Assembly (NCBI RefSeq): GCF_018403225.1 | Contig: NZ_BOSG01000003.1 | Coordinates: 248,001-312,000 of the forward strand | Reading direction: 5' to 3' | DNA: 64,000 nt | Origin: Paenibacillus sp. J23TS9 | GTDB lineage: Bacteria > Bacillota > Bacilli > Paenibacillales > Paenibacillaceae | Part shown: piece after piece, positions 53,489 through 61,452 of the stretch | Layout of the letters: each line of letters starts with the position of its first letter | Numbering within the stretch: position 1 is the stretch's first letter | The notes under the pieces: model-generated | Database searches by the model: none | What the model saw: the letters and a program-made list of their open reading frames with translations, nothing else | Told to the model about the DNA's origin: nothing | Program-made: the position numbers and the translations under genes

Positions 53489-54649
53489 TCAGACAGAGCT
53501 CAAAATCCGCTCAATCATTTGTTCCACGGGCTGCTTATATGCTGAAAGTCTGTAAATCCGGTCAAATTCATCATACCGTGCTTGGAACTTCCGTTGCAGC
53601 GGGGAGTCTTGATATGCCTTTTTAAGAAAATCCAGCGTGCCAACGACGGACTTTACGAGCAGCGGCATATTATGCGCCTCTTCACCGACAGCAAGACCAT
53701 GTTCAAACGCTGTCACAGCTTCCGGACGGCGCCCCAGAAGCATGAGCAGCCTTCCCTTTAAACCATGATAGGTACAGATTTCTCTCAAATAAGGAGCCGC
53801 AGCCAACATATCCTCTATCCACTTCGAGCAGCGCTCTGCTTCTGGAATATCGCCTGCGACGAGATGAATGTACATTTCCGCCAATGCGATATGAACGTTG
53901 AAGCCGTCCAGCTCGCCCTCTAACCTCTCGATAAATCGATATGCCTTCTGCACCCGCCGGAGATCCTCTTCAATACGGCCATTGTCTGCATAGAGGCCCA
54001 GTATATTCAATACCTCCAGTTCACGGTGTTCCTGATCCGGAAGAATTTTGGACTCGATTGCCTGCTCAAAGTAATTCAGACATTTCTGCGGCTCCTTGTA
54101 ATAGGTACTGTAGGATGCAAGCAGCCAATATAATTTGTCACGATCTTCAGCTTCAGGACTATGCAGAAACCAGTCCAGATCTGCCTGCACAAACCGCAGA
54201 AACATCAAATGCGGTGAATCAATGTTTACACCGAGCAGCTCCTGCTGATTCGCGAGAACCAGCATCGACTTGCTTTGGCCAAGCATTTGGTAGGTGTCCA
54301 TCAGCTGCCAAATCTGCTTCTGCAATCCGCTATCCGTCAGCGATGGAATGGCAAGCTCTGGGGCTTCTTTCATCGTTAAGCTGTATCCAAGCCCCCGCAC
54401 GGTAGCAAGCCGGATCTGTCCGCTCCAGCGCTTCAGCTTTTTCCGGAGCCGGTACACATGGTCATCTACCGTGCGCTCGCCCGGATATTCCATCGGCCAG
54501 ACCCGATCCAGCAGCTGCTCCCTCGTGAAGGTCTGCCCGGCATGCCGGTAGAGAAACTGAAGGAGCGCATATTCCTTGGCCAGAAGCGAGATGGTGTCCG
54601 ACTTATAGGTCACGGAATAATCATTTGGGTGAAAGTCCAGATAGGCCAT
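53489..54649 (-). CDS. Winged-helix regulator with TPR-like domain (SARP-like architecture)
   Basis: A 386-aa protein. Residues 1-95 are an OmpR-type winged helix (LLAKEYALLQFLYRHAGQTF, REQLLDRVWP, ERTVDDHVYRLRKKLKRW, VRGLGYSL) without a receiver domain. The remaining 290 residues are a helical repeat region of TPR type: YFEQAIESK, LNILGLYADNGR, LAEMYIHLVAGDIPEAERC and HGLKGRLLMLLGRRPEAVTAF. This arrangement recalls SARP/AfsR regulators, whose TPRs sense partners or ligands rather than phosphorylation. It precedes the MFS exporter, its most likely target. Confidence 0.85.
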   Translation of the reverse strand: MAYLDFHPNDYSVTYKSDTISLLAKEYALLQFLYRHAGQTFTREQLLDRVWPMEYPGERTVDDHVYRLRKKLKRWSGQIRLATVRGLGYSLTMKEAPELAIPSLTDSGLQKQIWQLMDTYQMLGQSKSMLVLANQQELLGVNIDSPHLMFLRFVQADLDWFLHSPEAEDRDKLYWLLASYSTYYKEPQKCLNYFEQAIESKILPDQEHRELEVLNILGLYADNGRIEEDLRRVQKAYRFIERLEGELDGFNVHIALAEMYIHLVAGDIPEAERCSKWIEDMLAAAPYLREICTYHGLKGRLLMLLGRRPEAVTAFEHGLAVGEEAHNMPLLVKSVVGTLDFLKKAYQDSPLQRKFQARYDEFDRIYRLSAYKQPVEQMIERILSSV

Positions 54650-54773
54650 GCTGCTTCCCCTTTCAACGGATGTCCATTCTTTCTTGTAAGCTTATTAAAG
54701 CATATGCAGGATTTGGGTTACAAGATGGATTCCGTAAGGTGTTTCATTATTTAGCTGGCATCTATTCACATAC

Positions 54774-54808
54774 AAAAAGGCTGCCGCATCGGAATGCAGA
54801 CAGCCTTT
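54774..54808 (-). terminator. Terminator of the siderophore-binding protein gene
   Basis: On the minus strand AAAGGCTG, a mostly paired loop (TGCATTCCGATGCGG), CAGCCTTTTT. Confidence 0.75.
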
Positions 54809-54846
54809 CCGCCATTACCGGCGGGTTATTCATGTCCTTTTAAAGC

Positions 54847-55833
54847 TTAGTTAATGCTCTCTCCAACTTCCTTCACCATTTCCTGAACGGACAGCAGGCC
54901 GCCGCCGGAAAGGTACCAGTAGTTCGGATCGAGGTAGACGATATGTCCATCTTTCGATGCGTTCGTGTTTTTCACCAGCTCGTTTTCAACGGTTTTCTTC
55001 GCAGCTGCTCCACCCTTATCCGTTGCTATCGCAGCATCGCGGTCAACGACAAACAGGTAGTCTGGGTTTTTCTCAGCCACGTACTCGGAAGTTACGCTTT
55101 GGCCGTGCGTCGATACTTCAATCTTGCCGTCCGCCGGGGTAAATCCTAGCACATCATGGATGATGCCGAAACGGGAGTTCGGACCGTACGCGCTCAGCTT
55201 GCCTTCATTGGAAAGCACGATCAGGGCCTTTTTGCCGGAGGCCGCTGCTTTGTCATGCACTTCGGCGATAGACTTATCGATGCTTTCAAGCTCAGTTTTA
55301 ATTTCTGCTTCCTTACCGAAGATTTGGCCGACCGTATTCATATTTTCCTTGAAGGAATCCATGAATTTGGTTGTATCGAGTCCAAGATATACGGTTGGGG
55401 CAATTTTGTTCAGTTCCTCATATGCATCAGATTGTCTGCCAGAAATGATAATCAAGTCAGGTTTCAGTGCATTGATTTTTTCAAAATCAGGCTCTTTCAA
55501 ACTGCCCACGTTCTTATATGCATCTTTATCTTCGTATTTGGACAAATATGGCGGAATGTTAGCTTGTGGCACACCCGTTACGGCAACTCCCAGCTTATCG
55601 AGCGTATCCAGAATCCCGAAGTCGAATACAACAACTTTTTGCGGGTTCTTCTTCACTTTGACTTCGCCAAGCTTATGTTTAATGGTGATTTCCTCGGATC
55701 CCTCTGTAGCAGCAGCCGCATTGGCCTCGGTTTCCTTGACCGGCGATTCGGCATTATTATTGTTACCGCAAGCAGCCAGTACAAACACCAGCATTGCAGA
55801 TATGATTAGCATGAGCATGTTTCTTGTTTTCAA
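54847..55833 (-). CDS. yclQ: Siderophore-binding lipoprotein, YclQ/FatB type
   Basis: About 328 aa: lipoprotein signal with lipobox LAAC, a Asn/Ala/Glu-rich linker, and a class III periplasmic-binding fold with VVVFDFGILDTLDKLGV, LKPDLIIISGRQ and YGPNSRFGIIHDVLGF. These match YclQ of B. subtilis, the petrobactin receptor. I place the start at TTG 55833 with GAGGTG six bases upstream; the GTG at 55842 lies within that site. It is the last gene of a yclNOPQ-order set but is separated from the ATPase gene by 372 bases holding repeat copy B. Confidence 0.88.
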   Translation of the reverse strand: MKTRNMLMLIISAMLVFVLAACGNNNNAESPVKETEANAAAATEGSEEITIKHKLGEVKVKKNPQKVVVFDFGILDTLDKLGVAVTGVPQANIPPYLSKYEDKDAYKNVGSLKEPDFEKINALKPDLIIISGRQSDAYEELNKIAPTVYLGLDTTKFMDSFKENMNTVGQIFGKEAEIKTELESIDKSIAEVHDKAAASGKKALIVLSNEGKLSAYGPNSRFGIIHDVLGFTPADGKIEVSTHGQSVTSEYVAEKNPDYLFVVDRDAAIATDKGGAAAKKTVENELVKNTNASKDGHIVYLDPNYWYLSGGGLLSVQEMVKEVGESIN

Positions 55834-55911
55834 AGTGGTCACCTCATAATATTTTTTTTAAAAATTAGTACGGCCGCATCTTCTGCCAAGGTGGCTGGGT
55901 ATAGTTCGGAA

Positions 55912-56090
55912 GTAGCGGAGGGGGCGGAATCGTTTTGAAGAAGCGTTAGCGTTCGACTGAAAGCTTTCCCCAGGAAAGCTCGCTTCGAAAGCAACTGCTG
56001 CATCCGAATTTCTACATTTATAAAAAATATAATCAAGAAATTTGGATGCAACAGCGATCGGAAGAACGATCCGTCACCGCAGCGGCCCAC
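55912..56090 (-). repeat. Structured intergenic repeat, copy B (179 nt)
   Basis: Reverse complement of copy A at 49940-50114. Stem I here reads GCATCC with GGATGC and AATTTCT with AGAAATT, replacing the TGTCT/AGACA and GGATTTC/GAAATCC of copy A while staying paired. Stem II (AGCTTTCC/GGGAAAGCT) and both outer arms are conserved. It lies inside the siderophore importer set, between the ATPase and the binding-protein genes; the flanking 56091-56205 holds only a GC-rich TGCC-N-GGGCC-GGCA palindrome. Confidence 0.75.
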
Positions 56091-56205
56091 CGTGAAAAGA
56101 ATTTAGTCAGAGCCATTTTATAAAATTATGCGATGCAAGCCGTGCTGCCGGGCCCTGGCATGCTGGCGGCGCACCCCATATCATTACCGAAGTTAAAGGT
56201 ACTCC

Positions 56206-56964
56206 TTACGCAAAATACACACAAATTCTGTGGTCATTAATCGTTTCGATCTGGATGTCCATGCCGTATACCTGTTTGAGCACAGGGGAATCTATAATTT
56301 CCGCGGCGGGTCCTTCTTTGACGACTCTCCCGTTTTTGAGAGCCACGATATCATCCGAATATACAGAAGCAAAGTTAATATCATGAATGACGATAATGAC
56401 GGTTTTGCCAAGCTCATCCACCATCCGCCGCAGTACCTTCATAATTTGCACGGAATGCTTCATATCCAGGTTGTTCAGCGGTTCATCAAGCAGCACGTAT
56501 TCCGTATTCTGCGCGATGACCATCGCGATAAAAGCACGCTGCTGCTGGCCGCCGCTCAGCTGATCCAGATACTGATGCTGCATCTCCTCAAGCTCCATGT
56601 ACCGGATCGCCTCATCAACAAAAACCCAATCCTCCGGTTTCAGTTTGCCTTGTGAGTAAGGAAACCGTCCAAAGCTGACCAGCTCGCGGATCGTAAGACG
56701 GACATTGATATGGTTGGACTGCTTGAGAATCGATATTTTCTTGGCGAGATCACTGCTCTTGCATTTGTCGACGGACTCGCCTTCTATCAGAATGTCTCCT
56801 CCGTCCTTTTTGATGAGGCGGCTGATCAGGGACAGGAGCGTGCTTTTGCCTGCCCCGTTCGCACCAATGAAGGAAGTGATTTTCCCTTTGCCGATGCGGA
56901 CAGACACGTCATCAAGGACGGTTTTGCCATTGTATAGTTTGGTTACATTGTTGACCTCAATCAC
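56206..56964 (-). CDS. yclP: Siderophore ABC transporter ATPase, YclP type
   Basis: A 252-aa FepC-class ATPase. Walker A GANGAGKST, Q-loop in LKQSNHINVRLT, signature LSGGQQQRAFIAM, Walker B YVLLDEPLNNLD and H-loop IVIHDINFASVYSD are complete. It overlaps the upstream permease by four bases. Order and sequence match yclP in the petrobactin/catecholate importer of B. subtilis. Expected to be iron-repressed through the Fur box at 58913-58927. Confidence 0.92.
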   Translation of the reverse strand: MIEVNNVTKLYNGKTVLDDVSVRIGKGKITSFIGANGAGKSTLLSLISRLIKKDGGDILIEGESVDKCKSSDLAKKISILKQSNHINVRLTIRELVSFGRFPYSQGKLKPEDWVFVDEAIRYMELEEMQHQYLDQLSGGQQQRAFIAMVIAQNTEYVLLDEPLNNLDMKHSVQIMKVLRRMVDELGKTVIIVIHDINFASVYSDDIVALKNGRVVKEGPAAEIIDSPVLKQVYGMDIQIETINDHRICVYFA

Positions 56965-57905
56965 GACGATTTACTCTCCTTTAGCAGCAGGTAGATGAAG
57001 TACACCCCTCCGGCCAGATTGATGATAACGCTCAGCGTGGTGGAGAAGGTGAATACCCGTTCAACCAGCAGTTGTCCGCCCACCAAGGCGATAATGCTGA
57101 GCAGCATGGCTCCGAGAATGAGAAAATGATGCCTGAAGGTTCTCATGAACTGGTAACTGACGTTAGCAACGAGAAGCCCGAGAAAGGTAATCGGACCTAC
57201 CAGCGCTGTCGCGATGGAGATCAGTATCGCAACCACGACCAGCATTCTTTTCACAACCCGATCATAATCCACACCCAGATTGACTGCCTGATCCTTACCG
57301 AGAGCAATAACATCGAGATACTTGGCATATCGCGCAAAATAAACCGTGACTGCCGCCATCAATATAATCGATATCCACAGCAGCTCCGTGCTCACATTGT
57401 TGAAGCTTGCGAACATTTTATCCTGCACAATCTGGAATTCGTTCGGGTCGATCAGCACCTCCATGAATGTCGACAGACTCTGGAACAATGTGCCGAAAAT
57501 CAGCCCGAGCAGGAGCAAAAAGTAAATGTTCTGCCCTTCCCGCTTGAACAGCAGCTTGTAAAAGACCACCGAGAAGAGTGCCATCAGGCCGACTGACAAA
57601 ATAAAATTAATGTTCTTGCCCATCATGGTCAGCCCGGCTGAACCGAATATGTAAACCATAAAGGTCTGAAACAGCATATACAGGGAATCGAGTCCCATGA
57701 TGCTCGGCGTCAGGATCCGGTTATTAGTTATGGTCTGAAAGACGACGGTGGAAAAAGCGATCGCCCCGCCTGTAATGATCATCGCCAGCACTTTTTTGCC
57801 CCTTCGCGGCAGGACATAATCCCAATTGCCACCGGCTTGGATGAACATGAACACGAGTATCAGCGCCAGTGCGATAATCGATAGGAAAATCAGCTTTTTT
57901 TTCAT
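56961..57905 (-). CDS. yclO: Siderophore ABC transporter permease, YclO type
   Basis: A 314-aa FecCD-family permease with about nine to ten helices. The motif GGAIAFSTVVFQTITNNRILTPSIMGLDSLY, with the conserved NRILTPSIMG segment near residue 70, and GPITFLGLLVANVSYQ near 240 are typical. It overlaps both neighbours by four bases, so the three membrane-side genes are translationally coupled. Second permease of the heterodimer with YclN. Confidence 0.9.
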   Translation of the reverse strand: MKKKLIFLSIIALALILVFMFIQAGGNWDYVLPRRGKKVLAMIITGGAIAFSTVVFQTITNNRILTPSIMGLDSLYMLFQTFMVYIFGSAGLTMMGKNINFILSVGLMALFSVVFYKLLFKREGQNIYFLLLLGLIFGTLFQSLSTFMEVLIDPNEFQIVQDKMFASFNNVSTELLWISIILMAAVTVYFARYAKYLDVIALGKDQAVNLGVDYDRVVKRMLVVVAILISIATALVGPITFLGLLVANVSYQFMRTFRHHFLILGAMLLSIIALVGGQLLVERVFTFSTTLSVIINLAGGVYFIYLLLKESKSS

Positions 57906-58855
57906 GACGCGTAAGCCTTTCTTCTCAGGAGTAGGAAAATGAAGATCGCGCTGCCTATGACGCCAACCGTAAGGCCGATGGATATCTCATACGGATAAAT
58001 GATGATCCGGCCCAAGATGTCGCAGAACAGAACGAATACGGCTCCAAGCAAGGCGGTATGCGCAAGATTTTTTTTCAAATGATCACCCTGGTACATCGTC
58101 ACGATGTTCGGAACGACCAGACCGAGAAATGGAATCGAACCTACCGTCAAAATAACCACCGATGATACCGCGGCGACCAGCACCAGACCAATATTCACCA
58201 CCGCCTTGTAGTTGAGGCCAAGATTGACCGCAAACTCCTCACCCATACCCGCAATCGTGAAGCGGTTCGCGAACAGATAAGCGATAATGAGGAGCGGGAT
58301 GCTGACATACAGCATTTCATAGCGTCCTTTGAGGACCGTTGAGAAATCACCCTGCAGCCAGGCGGACATGTTCTGGATCAGATCATTTTTGTAGGCAAAA
58401 AATGTTGTGATCGAGCTGACGATATTACCGAACATAAGTCCCACCAGAGGAATGAATATCGTATCCTTAAACTTCACCTTATCCAGAATCCTCATGAAGA
58501 TGAACGTTCCCAGCAAGGCGAAGAGGAAGGCAACCAGTATCTTTTCCAGCGTGGTAGCATTCGAGAATAGCATCATTGCCACCAAAATGCCGAATCTAGC
58601 GGAGTCCATCGTGCCCGCCGTTGTCGGCGAAACAAATTTATTGCGAGTCAGCTGCTGCATAATCAGACCAATGATGCTCATGCTGACGCCTGCGATGATA
58701 ATGCTTACCAGCCTCGGCAACCGGCTGACCCATAGTACCTGCTGCTGCTCCGGGGTTAGATGAAAAAGATCCAGCGGAGAGATGTTCTTAACTCCCACGA
58801 ACAGGGATATGATTGAAAAAACAATGAGCGCTACCCACAAGTACCAGATTTTCAT
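57902..58855 (-). CDS. yclN: Siderophore ABC transporter permease, YclN type
   Basis: A 317-aa FecCD permease. GVSMSIIGLIMQQLTRNKFVSPTTAGTMDSARFG is the family's conserved block near residue 60, and GSIPFLGLVVPNIV appears near 235. First gene of the importer operon; a sigma-A promoter with a Fur box lies 45-75 bases upstream. Together with YclO, YclP and YclQ homologues it would import a ferric siderophore. The cargo (petrobactin or another catecholate) is inferred from the B. subtilis homologues. Confidence 0.9.
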   Translation of the reverse strand: MKIWYLWVALIVFSIISLFVGVKNISPLDLFHLTPEQQQVLWVSRLPRLVSIIIAGVSMSIIGLIMQQLTRNKFVSPTTAGTMDSARFGILVAMMLFSNATTLEKILVAFLFALLGTFIFMRILDKVKFKDTIFIPLVGLMFGNIVSSITTFFAYKNDLIQNMSAWLQGDFSTVLKGRYEMLYVSIPLLIIAYLFANRFTIAGMGEEFAVNLGLNYKAVVNIGLVLVAAVSSVVILTVGSIPFLGLVVPNIVTMYQGDHLKKNLAHTALLGAVFVLFCDILGRIIIYPYEISIGLTVGVIGSAIFIFLLLRRKAYAS

Positions 58856-58899
58856 AACAGATTCGACTCTTTCTTATACGGTTTATATGCATAAAACTA

Positions 58900-58928
58900 C
58901 ATATATTAAGAATGATACTCATTCTCAA
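58900..58928 (-). promoter_or_regulatory. Fur-regulated promoter of the siderophore importer
   Basis: On the minus strand TTGAGA (58928-58923), 17-base spacer, TATATG (58905-58900). The Fur box TGAGAAT-G-AGTATCA (58927-58913) matches the 7-1-7 consensus TGATAAT-N-ATTATCA at 12 of 14 positions and covers the -35 and spacer, a repressing position. Confidence 0.8.
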
Positions 58929-59037
58929 TTAGATCGATTTAGTTATCATTCTATCAGTTGCCTGGGTTTTGTCAACCGCTTAAGTGTGATTAAATCAAGC
59001 CTTTTGGGGATCTATACAAAATGTAAAAACAGCGAAA

Positions 59038-59072
59038 AGACCGTAACCTCAGGGGTTATGGCCTTTATAGTT
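59038..59072. terminator. Hairpin, probably an orphan terminator
   Basis: GACCGTAACC and GGTTATGGCC pair with one mismatch and one wobble; the minus strand continues TTTTCG. No intact gene ends here, but the CPBP remnant on the minus strand stops 31 bases away. Confidence 0.5.
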
Positions 59073-59102
59073 CATGTCTTCATGCAAATAAATGTATACA
59101 TT

Positions 59103-59186
59103 TTATGCAAAGGCGGTCAGCAGCACTGCCAATGTATTTGTCAGCCCGTGAATGAGAATGCCTGGGATAATGGAACGCCGCCATGA
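59103..59186 (-). pseudogene. Remnant: C-terminal end of a CPBP intramembrane protease
   Basis: The minus strand reads RRSIIPGILIHGLTNTLAVL and a few more hydrophobic residues before TAA at 59105-59103. The block (R/G)SI-P-ILIH-L-N is the third conserved motif of CPBP (Abi/Rce1-type) proteases. A TGA closes the frame about 27 codons upstream, and the EExxxR and other motifs are absent. With the terminator at 59038-59072, this looks like the surviving end of a deleted gene. Confidence 0.5.
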
Positions 59187-59260
59187 ATTTCATCTGCCCT
59201 CTTCGGACATCGTAACAAGGAAATGCCATTTCCGATGTCGAAAGGAGCGTGAATGAAACG

Positions 59261-59395
59261 ATGACGGACAGCACACGTGAATTTGTGGACAAGGTTCATG
59301 AAAATCAGGAAAAACAGCGTAAGAACAAGGAAAATCACGGCCAAAATGTGGCAAGTAAACAGCTGCCAAACAAGCAGCACAGTACAAATAAGTAA
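59261..59395 (+). CDS. Small hydrophilic protein, 44 aa (DUF4023-like)
   Basis: A 44-aa gene beginning MTDSTREFVDKVHENQEKQR and ending in LPNKQHSTNK. It is strongly hydrophilic and rich in Lys, Asn and Gln, without membrane segment. It resembles the short DUF4023 proteins of Bacilli as I remember them, which end similarly in a LPNKQH run; no function is known. AAAGGAG lies 13 bases before the ATG, somewhat far, and an in-frame GTG at 59249 is too close to it. A strong terminator follows after 36 bases, which supports a real gene. Confidence 0.65.
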   Translation: MTDSTREFVDKVHENQEKQRKNKENHGQNVASKQLPNKQHSTNK

Positions 59396-59431
59396 CTCAG
59401 CCGAATGATGTGCAAACGATAATGACATTAT

Positions 59432-59457
59432 GGACCCTCAGACGAGGGTCCTTTTTT
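59432..59457 (+). terminator. Terminator of the 44-aa gene
   Basis: GGACCCTC, loop AGAC, GAGGGTCC, then TTTTTT. Confidence 0.92.
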
Positions 59458-59830
59458 CGTTCCTAAACCCAAGCAACGAGGCGATGGCAGACACTGCAGC
59501 ATGTCTGACCTCATATCCAGCGAGTCAGTGATACTATCAGCATTTTTACAAGGGGTATTTGTCCCGATTCTCTTGTCAACGCTTAAGATATACTCCCGTT
59601 TTCTTTTTTCGGTTGCAGGGAAAAATGATCCCCTCTCGTCTAATTAAATATCAACCTTCAAGACCAAGGTCTAGGATACAACTGGACCCTAGTCAGTTTC
59701 GGATATTTGATGATTTCTTTAGAATGGTACAAAAGACAGGATTCGATTCCCCCCACAGGGATATGCAGGTAATTCGAATGAGTGCGAAATGCAGCAGGCA
59801 ATGGGTTTTTCGCCATAAAGGAGCAAAACC
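59458..59830. other. Intergenic stretch before the DedA gene
   Basis: No gene is supported here. GGCAGACA/TGTCTGACC near 59484-59510 can form a weak hairpin, and TATACT at 59589 may be a -10 element without a good -35. AAAGGAG lies seven bases before the DedA start. Confidence 0.4.
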
Positions 59831-60481
59831 ATGGAATGGATGAACAATCTCTTTGAACAATATGGATATCTAGTGTTATTTCTTGGACTATTTTCAGAAT
59901 CTCTGGCCCTGCCCTTCCCGGGAGAACTCGCGATGGCGATTTCCGGCCATATGTCCACGCTGGGCAACTTTCATATCCCCTTCATCATTTTCTACTCCTA
60001 TATCGGTGCCATTATTGGCACGACCATCACCTATTTCATAGGTTACAGACTGGGGACGCCGTTTCTTGCGCAATACGGAAAATACGTTCTTCTGAATCAG
60101 GCGAGGCTCGCCAAAGTAACGGAATGGTTTGGAAAATACGGCAACAAGCTGATTTTGGTGAGCTATTTCATTCCGGGATTACGTCACTTTACGGGCTACG
60201 TTTCGGGAGTGCTGAAAGTGCCGCAGCGCACCTTTTTCGCTTTAAACTATATCGGCGGCTTGGTATGGGTTCTGGTGTATGTATCCATCGGCAAAATATT
60301 CGGACCGGACATCGAGCATCTGCTTCATGTGGCGTCCCGTTACTTTGCCGCATCCATGGTCATTCTCGCGATTCTAATCACGGTCCTGGTACTCCTCAAG
60401 AAAAACAAGGAGAGAATTTTCAGCAGGCTGCGGGGCAGATCCTCATCTTCGGGCAGCAAACAAAACGAAGAACGGGAATAA
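59831..60481 (+). CDS. DedA-family membrane protein
   Basis: A 216-aa membrane protein of the DedA/VTT family. Conserved features: LFSESLALPFPGELAMAISG near residue 22 (with the functional Glu), GTTITYFIGYRLG, and the VSYFIPGLRHFTGYVSGV block containing the essential FxPGxR motif. DedA proteins act as lipid scramblases or flippases, for example for undecaprenyl phosphate, and support membrane-potential homeostasis. The last 20 residues are charged. Single gene followed by repeat copy C. Confidence 0.9.
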   Translation: MEWMNNLFEQYGYLVLFLGLFSESLALPFPGELAMAISGHMSTLGNFHIPFIIFYSYIGAIIGTTITYFIGYRLGTPFLAQYGKYVLLNQARLAKVTEWFGKYGNKLILVSYFIPGLRHFTGYVSGVLKVPQRTFFALNYIGGLVWVLVYVSIGKIFGPDIEHLLHVASRYFAASMVILAILITVLVLLKKNKERIFSRLRGRSSSSGSKQNEERE

Positions 60482-60490
60482 TCGGCATGA

Positions 60491-60561
60491 AGCAGCGTAG
60501 AGGACGAATCCATTCCGAAGAAGCCGCAGCGATCGGAGGAATGATTCGTCTACGGAGCGCC
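60491..60561 (-). repeat. Structured intergenic repeat, copy C (71-nt deletion form)
   Basis: The reverse complement aligns with the two ends of copies A and B (shared: CTCCG-N-GACG-ATC, TTCCTCCGATCGCTG, TTCTTC, GGATTCGTCC-CT-CGCT) but lacks stems I and II. The outer arms pair as GACGAATCATTCC with GGAAT-GGATTCGTC, and the change GACGAATC versus GACGGATC is matched on the other arm. It lies between the convergent dedA and sugar-importer genes. Confidence 0.6.
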
Positions 60562-60572
60562 TTACAACGTAA

Positions 60573-60616
60573 AAAAGGGTATCCCACTGGCCCATGGACC
60601 TTTGAGATACCCTTAA
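60573..60616. terminator. Bidirectional terminator between dedA and the third sugar importer
   Basis: AAGGGTATC and GATACCCTT form a perfect 9-bp stem, with inner GGCCCATGGACC pairing. The minus strand continues TTTTTTACG. Confidence 0.85.
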
Positions 60617-60633
60617 ACATTCCTAATATAAAC

Positions 60634-61452
60634 CTATTTCACCGCGCCCTGCGTTACACCGTTGATGATCCACTTCTGCGCAAACAGGTAGATGATGATC
60701 ATTGGCAGCATGGCCATGAGATACGAAGCGAAGGCCAGGTTGAAGTCGGTGTTGAACTGCCCCTGGAAAATGTACTGCACAAGGGGCAACGTGTACATGC
60801 TCTGGTCGCTGATAATAATCAGCGGGAGCAGGAAGTCATTGTACGTCGACAGACAGATGAGAATGCCGACCGTGGCATTGATCGGTCCCATCAACGGGAA
60901 TATAATCCGCCAGAATGTACTCCATGTGCCCGCTCCATCTACCGTCGCCGCTTCTTCAAGAGCTACCGGAATCGAACGGATATAGCCGACATAGACGAAT
61001 ACGTTAAACGCCAGTGCATAAACCGTATGCAGGATCGTCAGCCCTACCAGGTTCGTCATATGCATCGCGGAAGTCAGCTTGACGATCGGAAGCATGATAA
61101 TCGGAAACGGGATGAACATCGCGCTGATAAAATAAAAATACAATCCCTTGAAAAATTTCCGGTTCATATTCCGTGCAATCGCATAAGCTACAAGCGAGTT
61201 CGTGAGCAGCGTCAGCACAACCGTGCAGAGCGTTACCAGAGCACTGTTGCGGAATGCCTGAAAGAAGTTCGTCATTTTCACCGCATTCCGGAAATTCTCC
61301 CAGTGGAAGGTCGTCGGAATGGCAAAGACCGAGCGCGTCATTTCCTCGGGATTTTTCAATGCGATCGTCAAGGTCATATACAGCGGAAAAAGAATCAGGA
61401 TCGTACCTATCGCAACCAGGATCAGGACCAGCCAGTTTGTTTTCGTTCTCAT
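60634..61452 (-). CDS. Carbohydrate ABC transporter permease (MalG type)
   Basis: A 272-aa, six-helix permease of a CUT1 importer. The EAA loop is LEEAATVDGAGTWSTFWRI and the C-terminus ends NGVTQGAVK. It overlaps the stop of the partner permease by one base and is the last gene of a SBP-permease-permease unit. No enzyme genes are attached, so the sugar is unknown. No ATPase in the unit. Confidence 0.92.
   Translation of the reverse strand: MRTKTNWLVLILVAIGTILILFPLYMTLTIALKNPEEMTRSVFAIPTTFHWENFRNAVKMTNFFQAFRNSALVTLCTVVLTLLTNSLVAYAIARNMNRKFFKGLYFYFISAMFIPFPIIMLPIVKLTSAMHMTNLVGLTILHTVYALAFNVFVYVGYIRSIPVALEEAATVDGAGTWSTFWRIIFPLMGPINATVGILICLSTYNDFLLPLIIISDQSMYTLPLVQYIFQGQFNTDFNLAFASYLMAMLPMIIIYLFAQKWIINGVTQGAVK

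Noticed and set aside
49928..56205. Composite transposon or genomic island bounded by the inverted repeat copies A and B
   Set aside because: The inverted copies do flank 5.8 kb, but no transposase, target duplication or compositional shift is seen, B lies inside an operon, and a third copy lies outside. Separate insertions fit better.
59141..59428. 95-codon hydrophobic minus-strand frame
   Set aside because: Antisense to the 44-aa gene and its terminator region and out of frame with the CPBP remnant; a shadow.
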